From Paenibacillus sp. 32352 (GTDB lineage Bacteria > Bacillota > Bacilli > Paenibacillales > NBRC-103111): 64,000 nucleotides of DNA. Location: positions 186,001 through 250,000 of the forward strand of contig NZ_MZNT01000005.1 in the NCBI RefSeq assembly GCF_002042965.1, written 5' to 3'. Below, piece by piece: positions 24,783 to 33,800 of the stretch (positions are counted from its first letter, which is position 1; each line of letters starts with the position of its first letter). A program made the position numbers and the translations under genes. The notes beneath the pieces are model-generated. The model made no database searches, was not told the origin of the DNA, and worked only from the letters and a program-made list of their open reading frames with translations.

Positions 24783-25967
24783 TCAGAATGCAGCATCTAA
24801 TAACGTGCTGGAGTAGCCGATAACTTGTCCGTCACGCAGATACAAGCGGGGAACTCTCCTGCCGACGGTACATACGATCTCGTAGTTAATGGTTTGCTGC
24901 AGTGCCGCCGCTTCATCCATCGAGATGCCGCAGCTGCAGCTCCCTTCTGTCCCTCCGTAGAGGATCACCTCGTCTCCGACCCGAACATCCTCCATGTCCG
25001 TTACATCAAGCATGGTTTGGTCCATGCAGATCGTGCCAACGATAGGAGCCCTATGCCCGTGGATCAAGACGGACCCCCGATTGGATAAAGCCCGGGATAA
25101 TCCATCGGCATATCCGATCGGAATTACGGCAATCATGCTCTCCCGCTCCGGACGGAAGGTGCCTCCGTAGCTGATCGGCTGGCCGGCAGGGATTTGTTTT
25201 AAGGAGGCGACCGAGGATTTTAATTGAAATGCCTGCCGGAGTCCGACAGCCGCACCCTTCATGCCCGGTGATGGGATCAATCCATACAAGCTGATCCCTA
25301 TTCGAACCATATCCATATGCATGGAAGGAAATCGCTGTGCCGCCGCACTGTTGCAGCAATGCGCTATTGGGATGGACAGCCCTTCCTGCTTTAACCGCCT
25401 CAGGATGGCAGCAAAAGCTTCATACTGCCTCCATGTATACGACGTATCGTCATGATCCGCTTGGGCAAAATGGGTGAATATCCCTTCCACCCGGATATAA
25501 GGACTTCGGCCTGCTTTCCTGAAAAAGGCCAGCACCTCGTCCTCTTCGGTTATACCAAGACGGGACATGCCCGTATCTATCTTGATATGAAGGACTGCCG
25601 GCTGCTGCAGCCGGTACGAACAGTCCATCACACAGTCCAATACCTCGTTCGTGAAGACAGTCAGCGCAATACGGTGGCGAATCGCCGCTTCCACGGCACG
25701 GGGCGCCGTGTAGCCCAGAACGAGAATCGGGCACTCGATTCCCGCCTTCCGAAGCTGCAGCGCTTCGTCAACGATGGCAACCCCCAAATAATCGGCCCCG
25801 GCGGCAACAGCCGCTTTGGCTGTTTCTACCGCACCGTGCCCGTATGCATCTGCCTTGACAACGGCCATCATTCGGCACGAATCACCTATCTTTTGCTTAA
25901 ACCAAGCTGTATTGAAGGCTATCGCATCGAGCGATACTTCAGCCCTAGTATCCCGGTAGCTATACAT
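24783..25967 (-). CDS. alr: Alanine racemase
   Basis: 394 residues, PLP-dependent fold III. The PLP lysine is Lys38 in MAVVKADAYGHG. The catalytic Tyr is in QPISYGGTFRPERES, and PIGYADGLSRALSNRG and VGTICMDQTMLDVTD are family blocks. It interconverts L- and D-alanine for peptidoglycan or for alanine catabolism. The start has GGGGGA about ten bases upstream. It lies 43 bases after ald. In such a cluster it is often a second, catabolic or sporulation-linked racemase; whether another alr exists cannot be seen here. Confidence 0.95.
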   Translation of the reverse strand: MYSYRDTRAEVSLDAIAFNTAWFKQKIGDSCRMMAVVKADAYGHGAVETAKAAVAAGADYLGVAIVDEALQLRKAGIECPILVLGYTAPRAVEAAIRHRIALTVFTNEVLDCVMDCSYRLQQPAVLHIKIDTGMSRLGITEEDEVLAFFRKAGRSPYIRVEGIFTHFAQADHDDTSYTWRQYEAFAAILRRLKQEGLSIPIAHCCNSAAAQRFPSMHMDMVRIGISLYGLIPSPGMKGAAVGLRQAFQLKSSVASLKQIPAGQPISYGGTFRPERESMIAVIPIGYADGLSRALSNRGSVLIHGHRAPIVGTICMDQTMLDVTDMEDVRVGDEVILYGGTEGSCSCGISMDEAAALQQTINYEIVCTVGRRVPRLYLRDGQVIGYSSTLLDAAF

Positions 25968-26010
25968 GCAGCCGTGTTCCCCCTCATTAGTTCAGCAGCC
26001 CGCGTTCTGA

Positions 26011-27120
26011 CTAAACCGCGCTTTCTACGGGAACGTAGTCGTATTGCAGGTCTCTGGCGACAGTCCGATGCGTGACGCAGCCTCCCATCACGTTGACTCC
26101 GCCCCCAAGCGCCGCATTATCGAGAATTGCCTGCTTGACGCCGTGATTGGCCATTTGCAGCACATAAGGAAGCGTTACGTTTGTCAGGGCAAACGTGGAG
26201 GTTCTCGGTACGGCGCCCGGCATATTGGCAACGGCATAATGCAGCACACCGTGCTTGATGTATACAGGATCGTCATGCGTCGTCGTCCGGTCGGCCGTTT
26301 CGACGATTCCGCCTTGGTCGATCGCTATATCGACAATGACCGAGCCCTGCCCCATCGATTTCACCATCTGTTCCGTGATAAGCTTGGGCGCCTTGGCTCC
26401 CGGGATCAGTACCGCACCGATAACCAGATCGGATTGCTCCACCGCTTCGGCAATATTGGCCGGGTTAGACATTAAGGTCTGAATTCGCGGACCGAAGATA
26501 TCGTCCAAATACCGGAGACGCTCCGCATTCAAGTCGATAACCGTAACGTCCGCTCCTAAACCGACAGCGATTTGTACCGCATGAATGCCTGCCACGCCCC
26601 CGCCGACGACCGTGACTTTGCCCTTCTTGACCCCAGGCACTCCGCTTAGCAGGAGCCCTTTGCCGCCATGAGGCTTTTCCAAAAATTGCGCTCCGATTTG
26701 TGCCGACATCCTGCCTGCGATTTCGCTCATCGGCACCAGCAAAGGAAGCGTTCTCCCTGCCTGAACGGTTTCATAAGCGACCGCGGTTACCCCTTTAGCG
26801 ACGAGCTCTCGGGCCAGATCCGGCACTGCAGCCAAATGCAGGTAAGTAAACAACGTCAGGTCCGGACGGAAATACCGGTATTCACCGGGCAGAGGCTCTT
26901 TGACCTTCAATACCATATCCGCAGCCCACACATCCTCCGCCTGATCCAACAATCTGGCTCCAGCCGCCATATAAGCCTCGTCGGAGATACCGCTTCCAAT
27001 TCCGGCCCCTCTCTCTATCCAAACCTCATGGCCGCTGCCGACCAGCTCCGCAGCACCTGCAGGGGTTATGGCAACGCGATTCTCATTGTTTTTGATTTCC
27101 TTTGGAACGCCGATTTTCAT
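26011..27120 (-). CDS. ald: Alanine dehydrogenase
   Basis: 369 residues, the usual Ald length. It starts [20 protein letters not shown] with the substrate-binding Arg/Lys region. [10 protein letters not shown] and the catalytic His region ([13 protein letters not shown]) follow, then the NAD-binding Rossmann motif [14 protein letters not shown]. It oxidatively deaminates L-alanine to pyruvate and ammonium and matters during sporulation in Bacillus. GGGGAGG precedes the ATG. Its promoter region (27121-27234) has a TATAAT but a poor -35, as expected for an activator-dependent gene. The adjacent upstream gene encodes the likely activator. Confidence 0.96.
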   Translation of the reverse strand: MKIGVPKEIKNNENRVAITPAGAAELVGSGHEVWIERGAGIGSGISDEAYMAAGARLLDQAEDVWAADMVLKVKEPLPGEYRYFRPDLTLFTYLHLAAVPDLARELVAKGVTAVAYETVQAGRTLPLLVPMSEIAGRMSAQIGAQFLEKPHGGKGLLLSGVPGVKKGKVTVVGGGVAGIHAVQIAVGLGADVTVIDLNAERLRYLDDIFGPRIQTLMSNPANIAEAVEQSDLVIGAVLIPGAKAPKLITEQMVKSMGQGSVIVDIAIDQGGIVETADRTTTHDDPVYIKHGVLHYAVANMPGAVPRTSTFALTNVTLPYVLQMANHGVKQAILDNAALGGGVNVMGGCVTHRTVARDLQYDYVPVESAV

Positions 27121-27234
27121 GTTAAGTCCTCCCCAAATGTGTTTCTAATGAGGATTATAAAATGCTTAACAAGCTTTGGCTTTGTATAAAAATGAGAATT
27201 TTGGCCCTTCCTTTTGTATTCATCCAACAAATCG

Positions 27235-28476
27235 TTACTTCGAAAGCTTCATCAGCCGGAGATCCAGATACAAGGATACCTTGTGATCCATGTTCTTCAT
27301 ATCCATGCCGCCGATTTCCGTTATGCGCTTTAATCTATAGTTCAACGTGTTGATATGGATATGAAGCGCATCGGCCGTATCCTTCAGGCTGCTGTCGTGA
27401 TGGAGAAATACCTCCAGCGTTTCAAGCAGGCAGCTGTTATGCTCGCGGTCATATTCCTGCAGCTTCAGAAGACTGCTATTAGTATATAAAGGTGTGCCGT
27501 CGGGATGAGTCATCACTGGAATATACCGGTAAAAGCCGAGGTCACGATGCTGATGAACTTCTCGGAGCGCGTCCGGAAAACGCCTCTTCAGCTCCAATAC
27601 CTGTACCGCTTCCTGCCACGCTTTCTCCACCATGGTATAATCCTCATACTCGCCGCCACAGGCACCGTCGATGGGGGCAATGCCGAATCGTTCCCTCATC
27701 TGCCTCATAAATTCATCGATAAAGCCTATCATCGTCTTATCGGGATCAGATGCTCTACGGAAGTCCCTTCGGGATGTGAGCAGAACAAGCTGGACACCGT
27801 CAACAACATGAAGCACGATCCTGACGGATTGGGTGGTGGTGATCATGTATTGAATCCGCTGAAGCACGGACTCTGTAATTTCCTGTTCAAACTGAAACAC
27901 CGTCACTTGAAATGAGGCCGGAAGCGAAATATGAAACAGCTTGGCCTGCTCCTTAATGGCCGGTGCCGATTTAAGATGGCCTGTCAGCAGCTGCCAGAAT
28001 AAATTTTGCTGGCCTTCCTCTTCCTTCCGCTTTTGAATCTGAAGCTGCTGCATCAAATGTCTTGAGGCCTGCGCCGCACGTTTTAATAAAGCCAATTCCT
28101 GGGGGCCGAGCCGTTCGTTCTCTTCCATCACCCAGATGTAACCTAGAACCTCATTATGCTTGCGGATCGCAATCGCTATTCGACCCCCAAGTCCAACGTC
28201 ATGCACAGCCTCAACCCTTACCGGGTCCTCACACTCCATCAGCTTCTGAATGACGCCATTTCTCCAGAGTGCGCTGATGACCTGCTCAGGCACCCGTCTC
28301 CCGACAATCGTCGCGATCCTTGCCTGATCGGTTTGCGGACTATGCGAGCTGTAGGCAATAAGCTGGTGATTGGCGTTCTCAATCGTAATCGGACATTGCA
28401 GCGTTTCACAAATCAAGTCCGCCAAGCTGGTAAAATTGTCGAAATGTCGGTCAAAAGGGTCTTTCTCCATAGGCAT
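27235..28476 (-). CDS. adeR: PucR/CdaR-family regulator, likely activator of ald
   Basis: About 413 residues. The start is placed at the ATG after GGGGAGCAACC; a TTG 25 codons upstream lacks a ribosome site. The N-terminal half is GAF-like (LICETLQCPITIENANHQLIAY). The C terminus has the PucR helix-turn-helix: LETLEVFLHHDSSLKDTADA then LHIHINTLNYRLKRI. B. subtilis AdeR, of the same family and next to ald, activates alanine dehydrogenase expression in response to alanine. Position and architecture match, so the name is inferred from both. Confidence 0.85.
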   Translation of the reverse strand: MPMEKDPFDRHFDNFTSLADLICETLQCPITIENANHQLIAYSSHSPQTDQARIATIVGRRVPEQVISALWRNGVIQKLMECEDPVRVEAVHDVGLGGRIAIAIRKHNEVLGYIWVMEENERLGPQELALLKRAAQASRHLMQQLQIQKRKEEEGQQNLFWQLLTGHLKSAPAIKEQAKLFHISLPASFQVTVFQFEQEITESVLQRIQYMITTTQSVRIVLHVVDGVQLVLLTSRRDFRRASDPDKTMIGFIDEFMRQMRERFGIAPIDGACGGEYEDYTMVEKAWQEAVQVLELKRRFPDALREVHQHRDLGFYRYIPVMTHPDGTPLYTNSSLLKLQEYDREHNSCLLETLEVFLHHDSSLKDTADALHIHINTLNYRLKRITEIGGMDMKNMDHKVSLYLDLRLMKLSK

Positions 28477-28569
28477 ATGGCTGGTTGCTCCCCGAACTAT
28501 GTAATAGAAAAATTCTTTCTCATTGTAAGGCACCTTCCCTTTTGTAATCAACTAGGAAGAAAAAATAGG

Positions 28570-28598
28570 TTGAGAACTAAAGAAACTGGCTTTATAGT
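28570..28598 (+). promoter_or_regulatory. Promoter of the metallophosphatase gene
   Basis: TTGAGA (28570-28575) and TATAGT (28593-28598), spacer 17 bases, in the gap between the divergent adeR and phosphatase genes. Confidence 0.65.
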
Positions 28599-28666
28599 TA
28601 ATTTTTATAGAGGAATTTTAACTTCAGTGGTATGTCAGCCACCGCATATTGGAGAGGAGGGTCTCT

Positions 28667-29407
28667 TTGAACAGAACCCTGGTCATTAGCGATATTCACG
28701 GCTGCTACGAATCGTTTAATCTACTATTGCATACCGCCGGGTACGATGCGCAGAAGGATCAGCTCATACTTCTCGGGGACTTCGTCGACCGCGGTCCTAA
28801 CAGCAGACAAGTCGTCGAACAAGTTATCGGCATGGTCCATGCGGGGCAAGCCGTAGCGCTTCGCGGGAACCACGATCAACGATTTCTTGAGATCATGGAT
28901 GGAACAGCTTCAGAGCGTGCTGTCCAAAAATTTTTCGAGCACGGGGGTCACCAAACGCTGATCAGCTACTGCTCTGATACAGGCCTATGGAACAGAGATT
29001 ATGACGTGACCCGACTGGGTCCGGTGAGGAACTTTATTCAACAAACCTATGGGCATCATCTCCATTTTTTGCGCCAGCTTCCTTATTATTACGAGGACGA
29101 GCATCATATTTATGCCCATGCGGGGATTAATCCGGAATATCCGGATTGGAAGAAACAGCCTTTGTTTGATTTCCTGTGGATTCGGGATCCGTTCTACAGC
29201 AGGCCTACTAATGCGGAAAAAACAGTCGTCTTCGGGCATACAAGAGCTGTCCAATTTCACGATTCGGCTCATATCTGGTACGGAGGAGACAAAATAGGCA
29301 TAGACGGCGGCTGCGCTTATGGAATGCAGTTAAACTGTCTAGAAATTACGGGGGAGCGCAGCTACGCCGCTCACCATGTGGACGCAATTGAAAACAAGGC
29401 CAAATAA
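28667..29407 (+). CDS. Calcineurin-like metallophosphatase (Ser/Thr phosphatase or Ap4A hydrolase type)
   Basis: 246 residues from a TTG start placed six bases after GGAGAGGAGG. All signature motifs of the PPP-type metallophosphatases are present: ISDIHGCYESF (DxH), LLGDFVDRGPNS (GDxxDRG), ALRGNHDQ (GNHD), a His in YAHAGINPEYP, and VFGHTRAV. These bind two metals. Bacterial members dephosphorylate phosphoproteins or cleave diadenosine tetraphosphate; sequence alone does not separate these. It is a single gene divergent from adeR and followed by a terminator. Confidence 0.9.
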   Translation: MNRTLVISDIHGCYESFNLLLHTAGYDAQKDQLILLGDFVDRGPNSRQVVEQVIGMVHAGQAVALRGNHDQRFLEIMDGTASERAVQKFFEHGGHQTLISYCSDTGLWNRDYDVTRLGPVRNFIQQTYGHHLHFLRQLPYYYEDEHHIYAHAGINPEYPDWKKQPLFDFLWIRDPFYSRPTNAEKTVVFGHTRAVQFHDSAHIWYGGDKIGIDGGCAYGMQLNCLEITGERSYAAHHVDAIENKAK

Positions 29408-29410
29408 GAC

Positions 29411-29440
29411 AAAGCCCCTGCCTGCAACGGCAAGGGCTTT
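29411..29440. terminator. Bidirectional terminator between convergent genes
   Basis: AAAGCCCCTGCC and GGCAAGGGCTTT pair (one mismatch) around a TGCAAC loop, with TTTG following on the plus strand. Confidence 0.75.
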
Positions 29441-29465
29441 GTTGCACCTATGATTATGGAATGGG

Positions 29466-29762
29466 TTACTTCATGCCGTTAACACTGGCAAAAAAAGCTC
29501 CAAAAATGAGAACGAAGAAAACAATATATATGGCAATACCGATAAGTGCCCACAGCAGGCTTGCTTTCGCATAATTAGCCTTGGAAGGATTTGCGCCGCC
29601 TCCAAAGGCCCATACGAACAGCATAATTAAGTTGACTACCGGGATGATCAAAAGCAAGATCGTCAGCATCCAATCCTTTACCGAAATAACCGGCGCCGCT
29701 TGTTGTTGGTATCCAGGTGCAGGATAACCGAGATTTTGATTCTGATTTACATTTGGTTCCAC
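29466..29762 (-). CDS. Small two-helix membrane protein, function unknown
   Basis: 98 residues. The N-terminal 28 residues are Asn/Gln/Pro-rich (NVNQNQNLGYPAPGYQQQ). Two hydrophobic helices follow (WMLTILLLIIPVVNLIMLFV and LLWALIGIAIYIVFFVLIF), joined by a short GGGANPSKANYAKA loop. This layout is common among small uncharacterised Firmicute membrane proteins. There is no operon partner. I cannot assign a function. Confidence 0.72.
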   Translation of the reverse strand: MEPNVNQNQNLGYPAPGYQQQAAPVISVKDWMLTILLLIIPVVNLIMLFVWAFGGGANPSKANYAKASLLWALIGIAIYIVFFVLIFGAFFASVNGMK

Positions 29763-30091
29763 GTGATTTCCCCTTAAAAGCTTATTTTGAGCAGCAAAAA
29801 AAGCTCCCTTCCCTTATCAGGTCACAGTCGCTTTTCCTGTTTTTGATTCGCTCAATAGCTATATATTATGGGATAATGTGTAAAATCGCAACAACAATTT
29901 TCCATTTTTTACTCCCGCTTGTCCATTTATCGGCACTAACCCTGCCCGCGAAGGCAGGGTCCGTCCGCTTATTCCGGGTCACTGAGGCTGGTTGTTTTCT
30001 GTAATATGGCAGCACTTGAACCCAAATTTCAGGGTGATCCTCCTCCCGCTTATGACCGAACTGGAGGCGCCGCCAGCGCCGAATACAAAAA
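29763..30091. other. Non-coding gap, one hairpin, no gene seen
   Basis: No convincing gene lies here. ACCCTGCCCGCGAAGGCAGGGT (29939-29960) is a perfect hairpin without a T run on either side. A 77-codon open frame on the minus strand (29866-30099) has no ribosome site and unusual composition. Confidence 0.5.
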
Positions 30092-30143
30092 AGTTGCATT
30101 TACAACGATTCTATTAATCGTTATAATAGTGGCGCATGCAACT
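30092..30143 (+). promoter_or_regulatory. marR-MFS promoter with nested palindromes
   Basis: TTACAA (30100-30105) and TATAAT (30122-30127) are 16 bases apart. ACGATT and AATCGT form a dyad in the spacer, and AGTTGCAT (30092-30099) and ATGCAACT (30136-30143) form an outer dyad around the whole promoter. This is the natural place for the MarR protein to bind and repress its own operon. Confidence 0.7.
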
Positions 30144-30171
30144 ATCAATCGGGAATAGGAGTCTGCCGCAG

Positions 30172-30612
30172 ATGGATCATAAAAGCACAATTCCCCGCTG
30201 GGTCTCTCTATTGTATCGATATGGCCATATGTATATCGGTGATCGTCTCAAGCACCTGGATATCGGCCGGGGGCAGCATATTTTTCTGAACACGCTGTAC
30301 CGGGAGGATGGGCTCAGTCAGGAGGAAATCTCAAATCATCTTAAGATCGACAAAGGCACAACCGCCAAGGCTTTAAAAAAGCTGGAGGAGCAAGGCTACG
30401 TCGTGAGAAAAGTAAGAGAGGATGACAAGCGCTCCTATCAGGTTTTTTTAACGGAAAAGGCAATGCTTATCAAAGACGAAGTAAAGTCCGTCCTAACCGA
30501 CTGGCGTAATCTTATATCCCAAGGCTTAACGGAGGAGGAGAAGCATATGGCGCTGGTTCTCTTGGAGAAGATGGGCACGAACGCAGCGCGAATTAATGAG
30601 ACCGGGGATTGA
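30172..30612 (+). CDS. MarR-family transcriptional regulator
   Basis: 146 residues from the ATG at 30172 (AGGAG ten bases upstream). The winged helix is clear: GRGQHIFLNTLYREDGLSQE then ISNHLKIDKGTTAKALKKLE, with the wing arginines in VRKVREDDKRSYQVFLT. Helices at both ends form the dimer. It is followed 57 bases later by an MFS transporter gene on the same strand, the usual pairing for a repressor that responds to a compound the pump exports. Palindromes over the promoter support autorepression. The effector is unknown. Confidence 0.9.
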   Translation: MDHKSTIPRWVSLLYRYGHMYIGDRLKHLDIGRGQHIFLNTLYREDGLSQEEISNHLKIDKGTTAKALKKLEEQGYVVRKVREDDKRSYQVFLTEKAMLIKDEVKSVLTDWRNLISQGLTEEEKHMALVLLEKMGTNAARINETGD

Positions 30613-30669
30613 ACCAAAAGATCAACAAAGAGCGTGTGTCCGCCTATGACGCTAGGAAGGTGAACGAAA

Positions 30670-31929
30670 TTGAACATGAAAGCGATGGGCCAGCGGGTCA
30701 TTAACAACCATTTCCATGCCCTGACGCATCAAAATTACCGGTATTTCTGGTTCGGCCAATGTATTTCATTAATTGGCACCTGGATGCAAAACATAGGTCA
30801 ATCGTGGCTTGTATTAACGTTAACCGGCTCGCCGTTATTGTTGGGGCTGGTCGGCAGCATTCAGTTTTTGCCTATTACCTGCTTTTCCTTATTTGCGGGT
30901 GCCCTCATAGACAAATTTCCTAAGAAGCAGATTCTTCTTGTTACGCAGACGGTCTCCATGATCTTGGCCTTCGTCTTGGCTATTCTGGTGTTTACCGACA
31001 CGGTTCAGTACGGCTATGTGCTGATTATCGCTTTTATATTGGGTCTGACCAATACCTTCGATATGCCGACCCGACAATCGTTCAACATTGAAATCGTCGG
31101 CAAGGAAGATTTGATGAATGCCATCGCATTGAACTCGACTACGTTTAATCTGGCGCGTATTCTTGGACCGTCTATCGGAGCTGCCATGATGGCCCTGCTT
31201 GGACCTGCCTGGTGCTTTTTATTGAACGGACTCAGCTTTATCGCCGTCCTGTACGGGCTGCTGCGTATTAAAACAACCCCTTATGTTCGCCAGAAGAAAA
31301 AGGATGTCAGCATTTTCAAGGAAATCAAAGACGGTATGGTGTACATAGCGAGAGATAAACGCCTGGCACAAACGCTCCTACTCGTAACGGTTATCGGTAC
31401 GTTCGCGTATAATTTTGCCATCCTGATTCCTGTCTTCACAAAAGGCGTACTGCATATGGAGGAACGAACCTATGGAATGCTGATGTCCTGTCTCGGGGTC
31501 GGTTCGCTTATCGGGGCTTTAACCGTATCGCTGCGAAGCAAGAGCGGACCCAAGATGAAGGTGATCGCTGCCGCTTCCATCCTTATCGGAATTTTCCTGT
31601 GCATTACCGGATGGACGAGCTCTCCTTATTTGACCGGATTGTTCCTGGCGTGTACGGGCGTGTGTAATATTTTGTTCGCGACCAACTGCAACTCTTCATT
31701 GCAGATTCATTCCAAGGACGAATACAGGGCCCGTGTCATGAGCGTGTACTCCCTGGTCTTTGCCGGGTCTACACCGGTAGGCAATCTATTCGCGGGCTAC
31801 ATGGCCGACCGGTTCGGAGCGGATGGGGCTTTCATCGCCTGCGGTCTCCTGTGCTTGATCCCTTGTGCGATTATTTTATTCCTGTTTCGTAAAAAGAAGT
31901 CAGAGCAGACGGAGCTCCCCGCCGCATAG
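30670..31929 (+). CDS. MFS efflux transporter, EntS/MFS_3-like
   Basis: About 419 residues with 12 predicted membrane helices. The N-terminal LTHQNYRYFWFGQCISLIGT and WMQNIGQSWLVLTLTGSP are typical of the MFS_3/EntS-like branch, as is TNTFDMPTRQSFNIEIVG after helix 4. A motif-A-like loop is GALIDKFPKK. The TTG start at 30670 is six to seven bases after AAGGTGA; an ATG two codons later is also possible. It follows a marR gene, so drug or metabolite export is likely. A strong terminator ends the operon. Confidence 0.88.
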   Translation: MNMKAMGQRVINNHFHALTHQNYRYFWFGQCISLIGTWMQNIGQSWLVLTLTGSPLLLGLVGSIQFLPITCFSLFAGALIDKFPKKQILLVTQTVSMILAFVLAILVFTDTVQYGYVLIIAFILGLTNTFDMPTRQSFNIEIVGKEDLMNAIALNSTTFNLARILGPSIGAAMMALLGPAWCFLLNGLSFIAVLYGLLRIKTTPYVRQKKKDVSIFKEIKDGMVYIARDKRLAQTLLLVTVIGTFAYNFAILIPVFTKGVLHMEERTYGMLMSCLGVGSLIGALTVSLRSKSGPKMKVIAAASILIGIFLCITGWTSSPYLTGLFLACTGVCNILFATNCNSSLQIHSKDEYRARVMSVYSLVFAGSTPVGNLFAGYMADRFGADGAFIACGLLCLIPCAIILFLFRKKKSEQTELPAA

Positions 31930-31932
31930 AAC

Positions 31933-31980
31933 AAAAAAAGCTGTCCTCTCATCTTCAGGATGAAGAGAACAGCTTTTTTT
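31933..31980 (+). terminator. Strong terminator after the MFS gene
   Basis: AAAAAAAGCTGTCCTCTCATC pairs with GATGAAGAGAACAGCTTTTTTT around TTCAG. It reads well on both strands and also ends the converging LysM-GH18 transcript. Confidence 0.92.
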
Positions 31981-32076
31981 GTTAGGCGGCTTCCTTCGGA
32001 CAGATGACAAGCTCGAAGGTACAGCCTTCTTTGTTCCGACGGTCTCCCACTTCTCGCGTTAAGATGTCGATCGCGA

Positions 32077-33594
32077 TTATGTGACGCTCTTTCGGATCAC
32101 GAAGTGATCCCTCATCATAGTCCAGATAGCCGGGTCTTCCATCCCCAGCCTCCACAGAGCGATACCGCGAATGCCCAGCTGGTTCGCAAGATCCATCTTT
32201 GCCTGGATGCTGGCTGCATTCTCGAACCATACTTCATGCTGGTTGCCCGACTCGTCGGTGTAAGCGAACATAGGCGTCTGGGTCTTTTCGTCAAAAATGA
32301 CCTCTTTGTTGTATTTCTTCGCTAAATCCATAGCCATCTGGTAAGTAGCATACGTATTGCGATTGGTCGTCAGGTTGAAGTCGAAGCCAAATACGGATAC
32401 GGCCGCCGTGATTTTACTGGCAGGCATTTTGGTTAACGCATAGTTGACTACGGTTCTCATCCATCCGATGGAAACGACAGGGCCAGGTCCGCTCCCCGGC
32501 CAGCCATGCTCGTTATAAAGCATCAGCACCAGCTCATCGACCACTTCACCGAGGACGGAATAATTAAACGGCGCGGAGAACGGATTGGTAGGCTCATCCG
32601 ACGTTCTTGAAGGCACATCGACGGAATAATAGTAGCCTCTCTCCTTCAATGCGGCGCCCAGCTCCCGGTAAAAGGCGGACAGCTTCTCCCTGTCCTCGTA
32701 ATGGACATCTTCAAAATCGATATTGACCCCGTCAAAGTTGTAGGTTTGAATCAGCTGGATAATGCTCGATATAAACGCAGAACGGTTTTCCCGGGTAGCC
32801 AGCATGCCGCGAATCACATCTTTATTGACATTCTGATTTCCGCGTTCATACAGCAAATTGTGGACCGTCGGCATCATCTTGACATTATGACGGTGCCCGA
32901 AGCTGACGACACCCTTCATATATTCATCGGTGAAGGTAGCCGGGAACTTTTCAATCTCCGTAGGATTTTGCCTATTGATTCGGAAATGAAACATACCTAC
33001 ATTGGACAAATGGGCCGTTTGGGCGGTGAACACCTCGTGCGAGCTTGGAAGCGTCGGCCCCTCCTCTTCGGTATAGAAACCGAATACCTCCTGTACCGGG
33101 CGCCGTCCGTCATGCGGGACTATAGTAACCTGGTGCCGGCTTACCCAGCCCAGTCGTCCGTTATAGATACGAACCTGCACCCATTCCCCGATAATTCCGG
33201 TGACGGGAAGGCGGGCTCCTCTGACCATTTGTGTCAGGACGGGAGCTTGAGCGCTGGCATGGGCCCGTATATCAGCCGTACTTGTTCTCACAATGACTTC
33301 CGTATAAATGGGAATTCGTAAGGTTTGACCGACATGCAGGCTTGTGGATGTGAGCGAGTTTAACCGCATAATGGCCTCAACGGTTGTATTGAACATTTTG
33401 GCAATACGGTGGAGCGTATCGTGGGCCTTCACAACATAAGTAACAGGGCCGGAAACAGGTATGGATAGCTGCTGCCCTATCTGAAGCGCGGGTGATGTTA
33501 ACCGGTTCGCCTTCATCAACGCATCTACCGTAACTCCATACCGCTGGGCAATCAAATACAACGTATCTCCTTGCTGAACCACATAAGTAATCAC
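32077..33594 (-). CDS. LysM-SH3-GH18 protein, spore/cell-wall N-acetylglucosaminidase type
   Basis: 505 residues from the GTG at 33594, preceded by AAGGAG. Two LysM domains come first (TYVVQQGDTLYLIAQRYGV and VTYVVKAHDTLHRIAKMFNT). An SH3-like segment follows (about 110-165, IIGEWVQVRIYNGRLGWVSR). The rest is a GH18 catalytic domain with the DxxDxDxE motif intact in FDGVNIDFEDV and the late strand GIRGIALWRLG. The architecture resembles YdhD and SleL/YaaH, spore-associated enzymes that cleave cortex muropeptides. No signal peptide is seen, consistent with loading onto the forespore from the mother cell. A role in germination is inferred. Confidence 0.9.
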   Translation of the reverse strand: MITYVVQQGDTLYLIAQRYGVTVDALMKANRLTSPALQIGQQLSIPVSGPVTYVVKAHDTLHRIAKMFNTTVEAIMRLNSLTSTSLHVGQTLRIPIYTEVIVRTSTADIRAHASAQAPVLTQMVRGARLPVTGIIGEWVQVRIYNGRLGWVSRHQVTIVPHDGRRPVQEVFGFYTEEEGPTLPSSHEVFTAQTAHLSNVGMFHFRINRQNPTEIEKFPATFTDEYMKGVVSFGHRHNVKMMPTVHNLLYERGNQNVNKDVIRGMLATRENRSAFISSIIQLIQTYNFDGVNIDFEDVHYEDREKLSAFYRELGAALKERGYYYSVDVPSRTSDEPTNPFSAPFNYSVLGEVVDELVLMLYNEHGWPGSGPGPVVSIGWMRTVVNYALTKMPASKITAAVSVFGFDFNLTTNRNTYATYQMAMDLAKKYNKEVIFDEKTQTPMFAYTDESGNQHEVWFENAASIQAKMDLANQLGIRGIALWRLGMEDPAIWTMMRDHFVIRKSVT

Positions 33595-33743
33595 TGGGTA
33601 TGCTCCTTTATGCAACTTGTTATCCTTATGTTATTCAGAACGCCCATAAGTTGAGATCAATTCCGGAGATTTTTACAAAAATAATTAGATGGACGACACC
33701 GAAGCAGTGAGCTCTCCCATTGTCAGATATAGACGGTACAAGC

Positions 33744-33796
33744 AAAAAGGCGTTTGCTCTCAACCAATCAAGGTCAGTAAAGCAATCGCCTTTTTC
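33744..33796 (-). terminator. Terminator after the nucleotidyltransferase gene
   Basis: On the minus strand AAAAAGGCGATTGCTTT pairs with GAGCAAACGCCTTTTT across a 20-base loop and ends in a T run. Confidence 0.75.
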
Positions 33797-33800
33797 TCTT

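Noticed and set aside
29866-30099. 77-codon minus-strand frame
   Set aside because: No ribosome site, odd composition, and it runs over the MarR promoter.
32701-33321. 206-codon plus-strand frame opposite the LysM-GH18 gene
   Set aside because: Shadow of the GH18 domain; no start signals.
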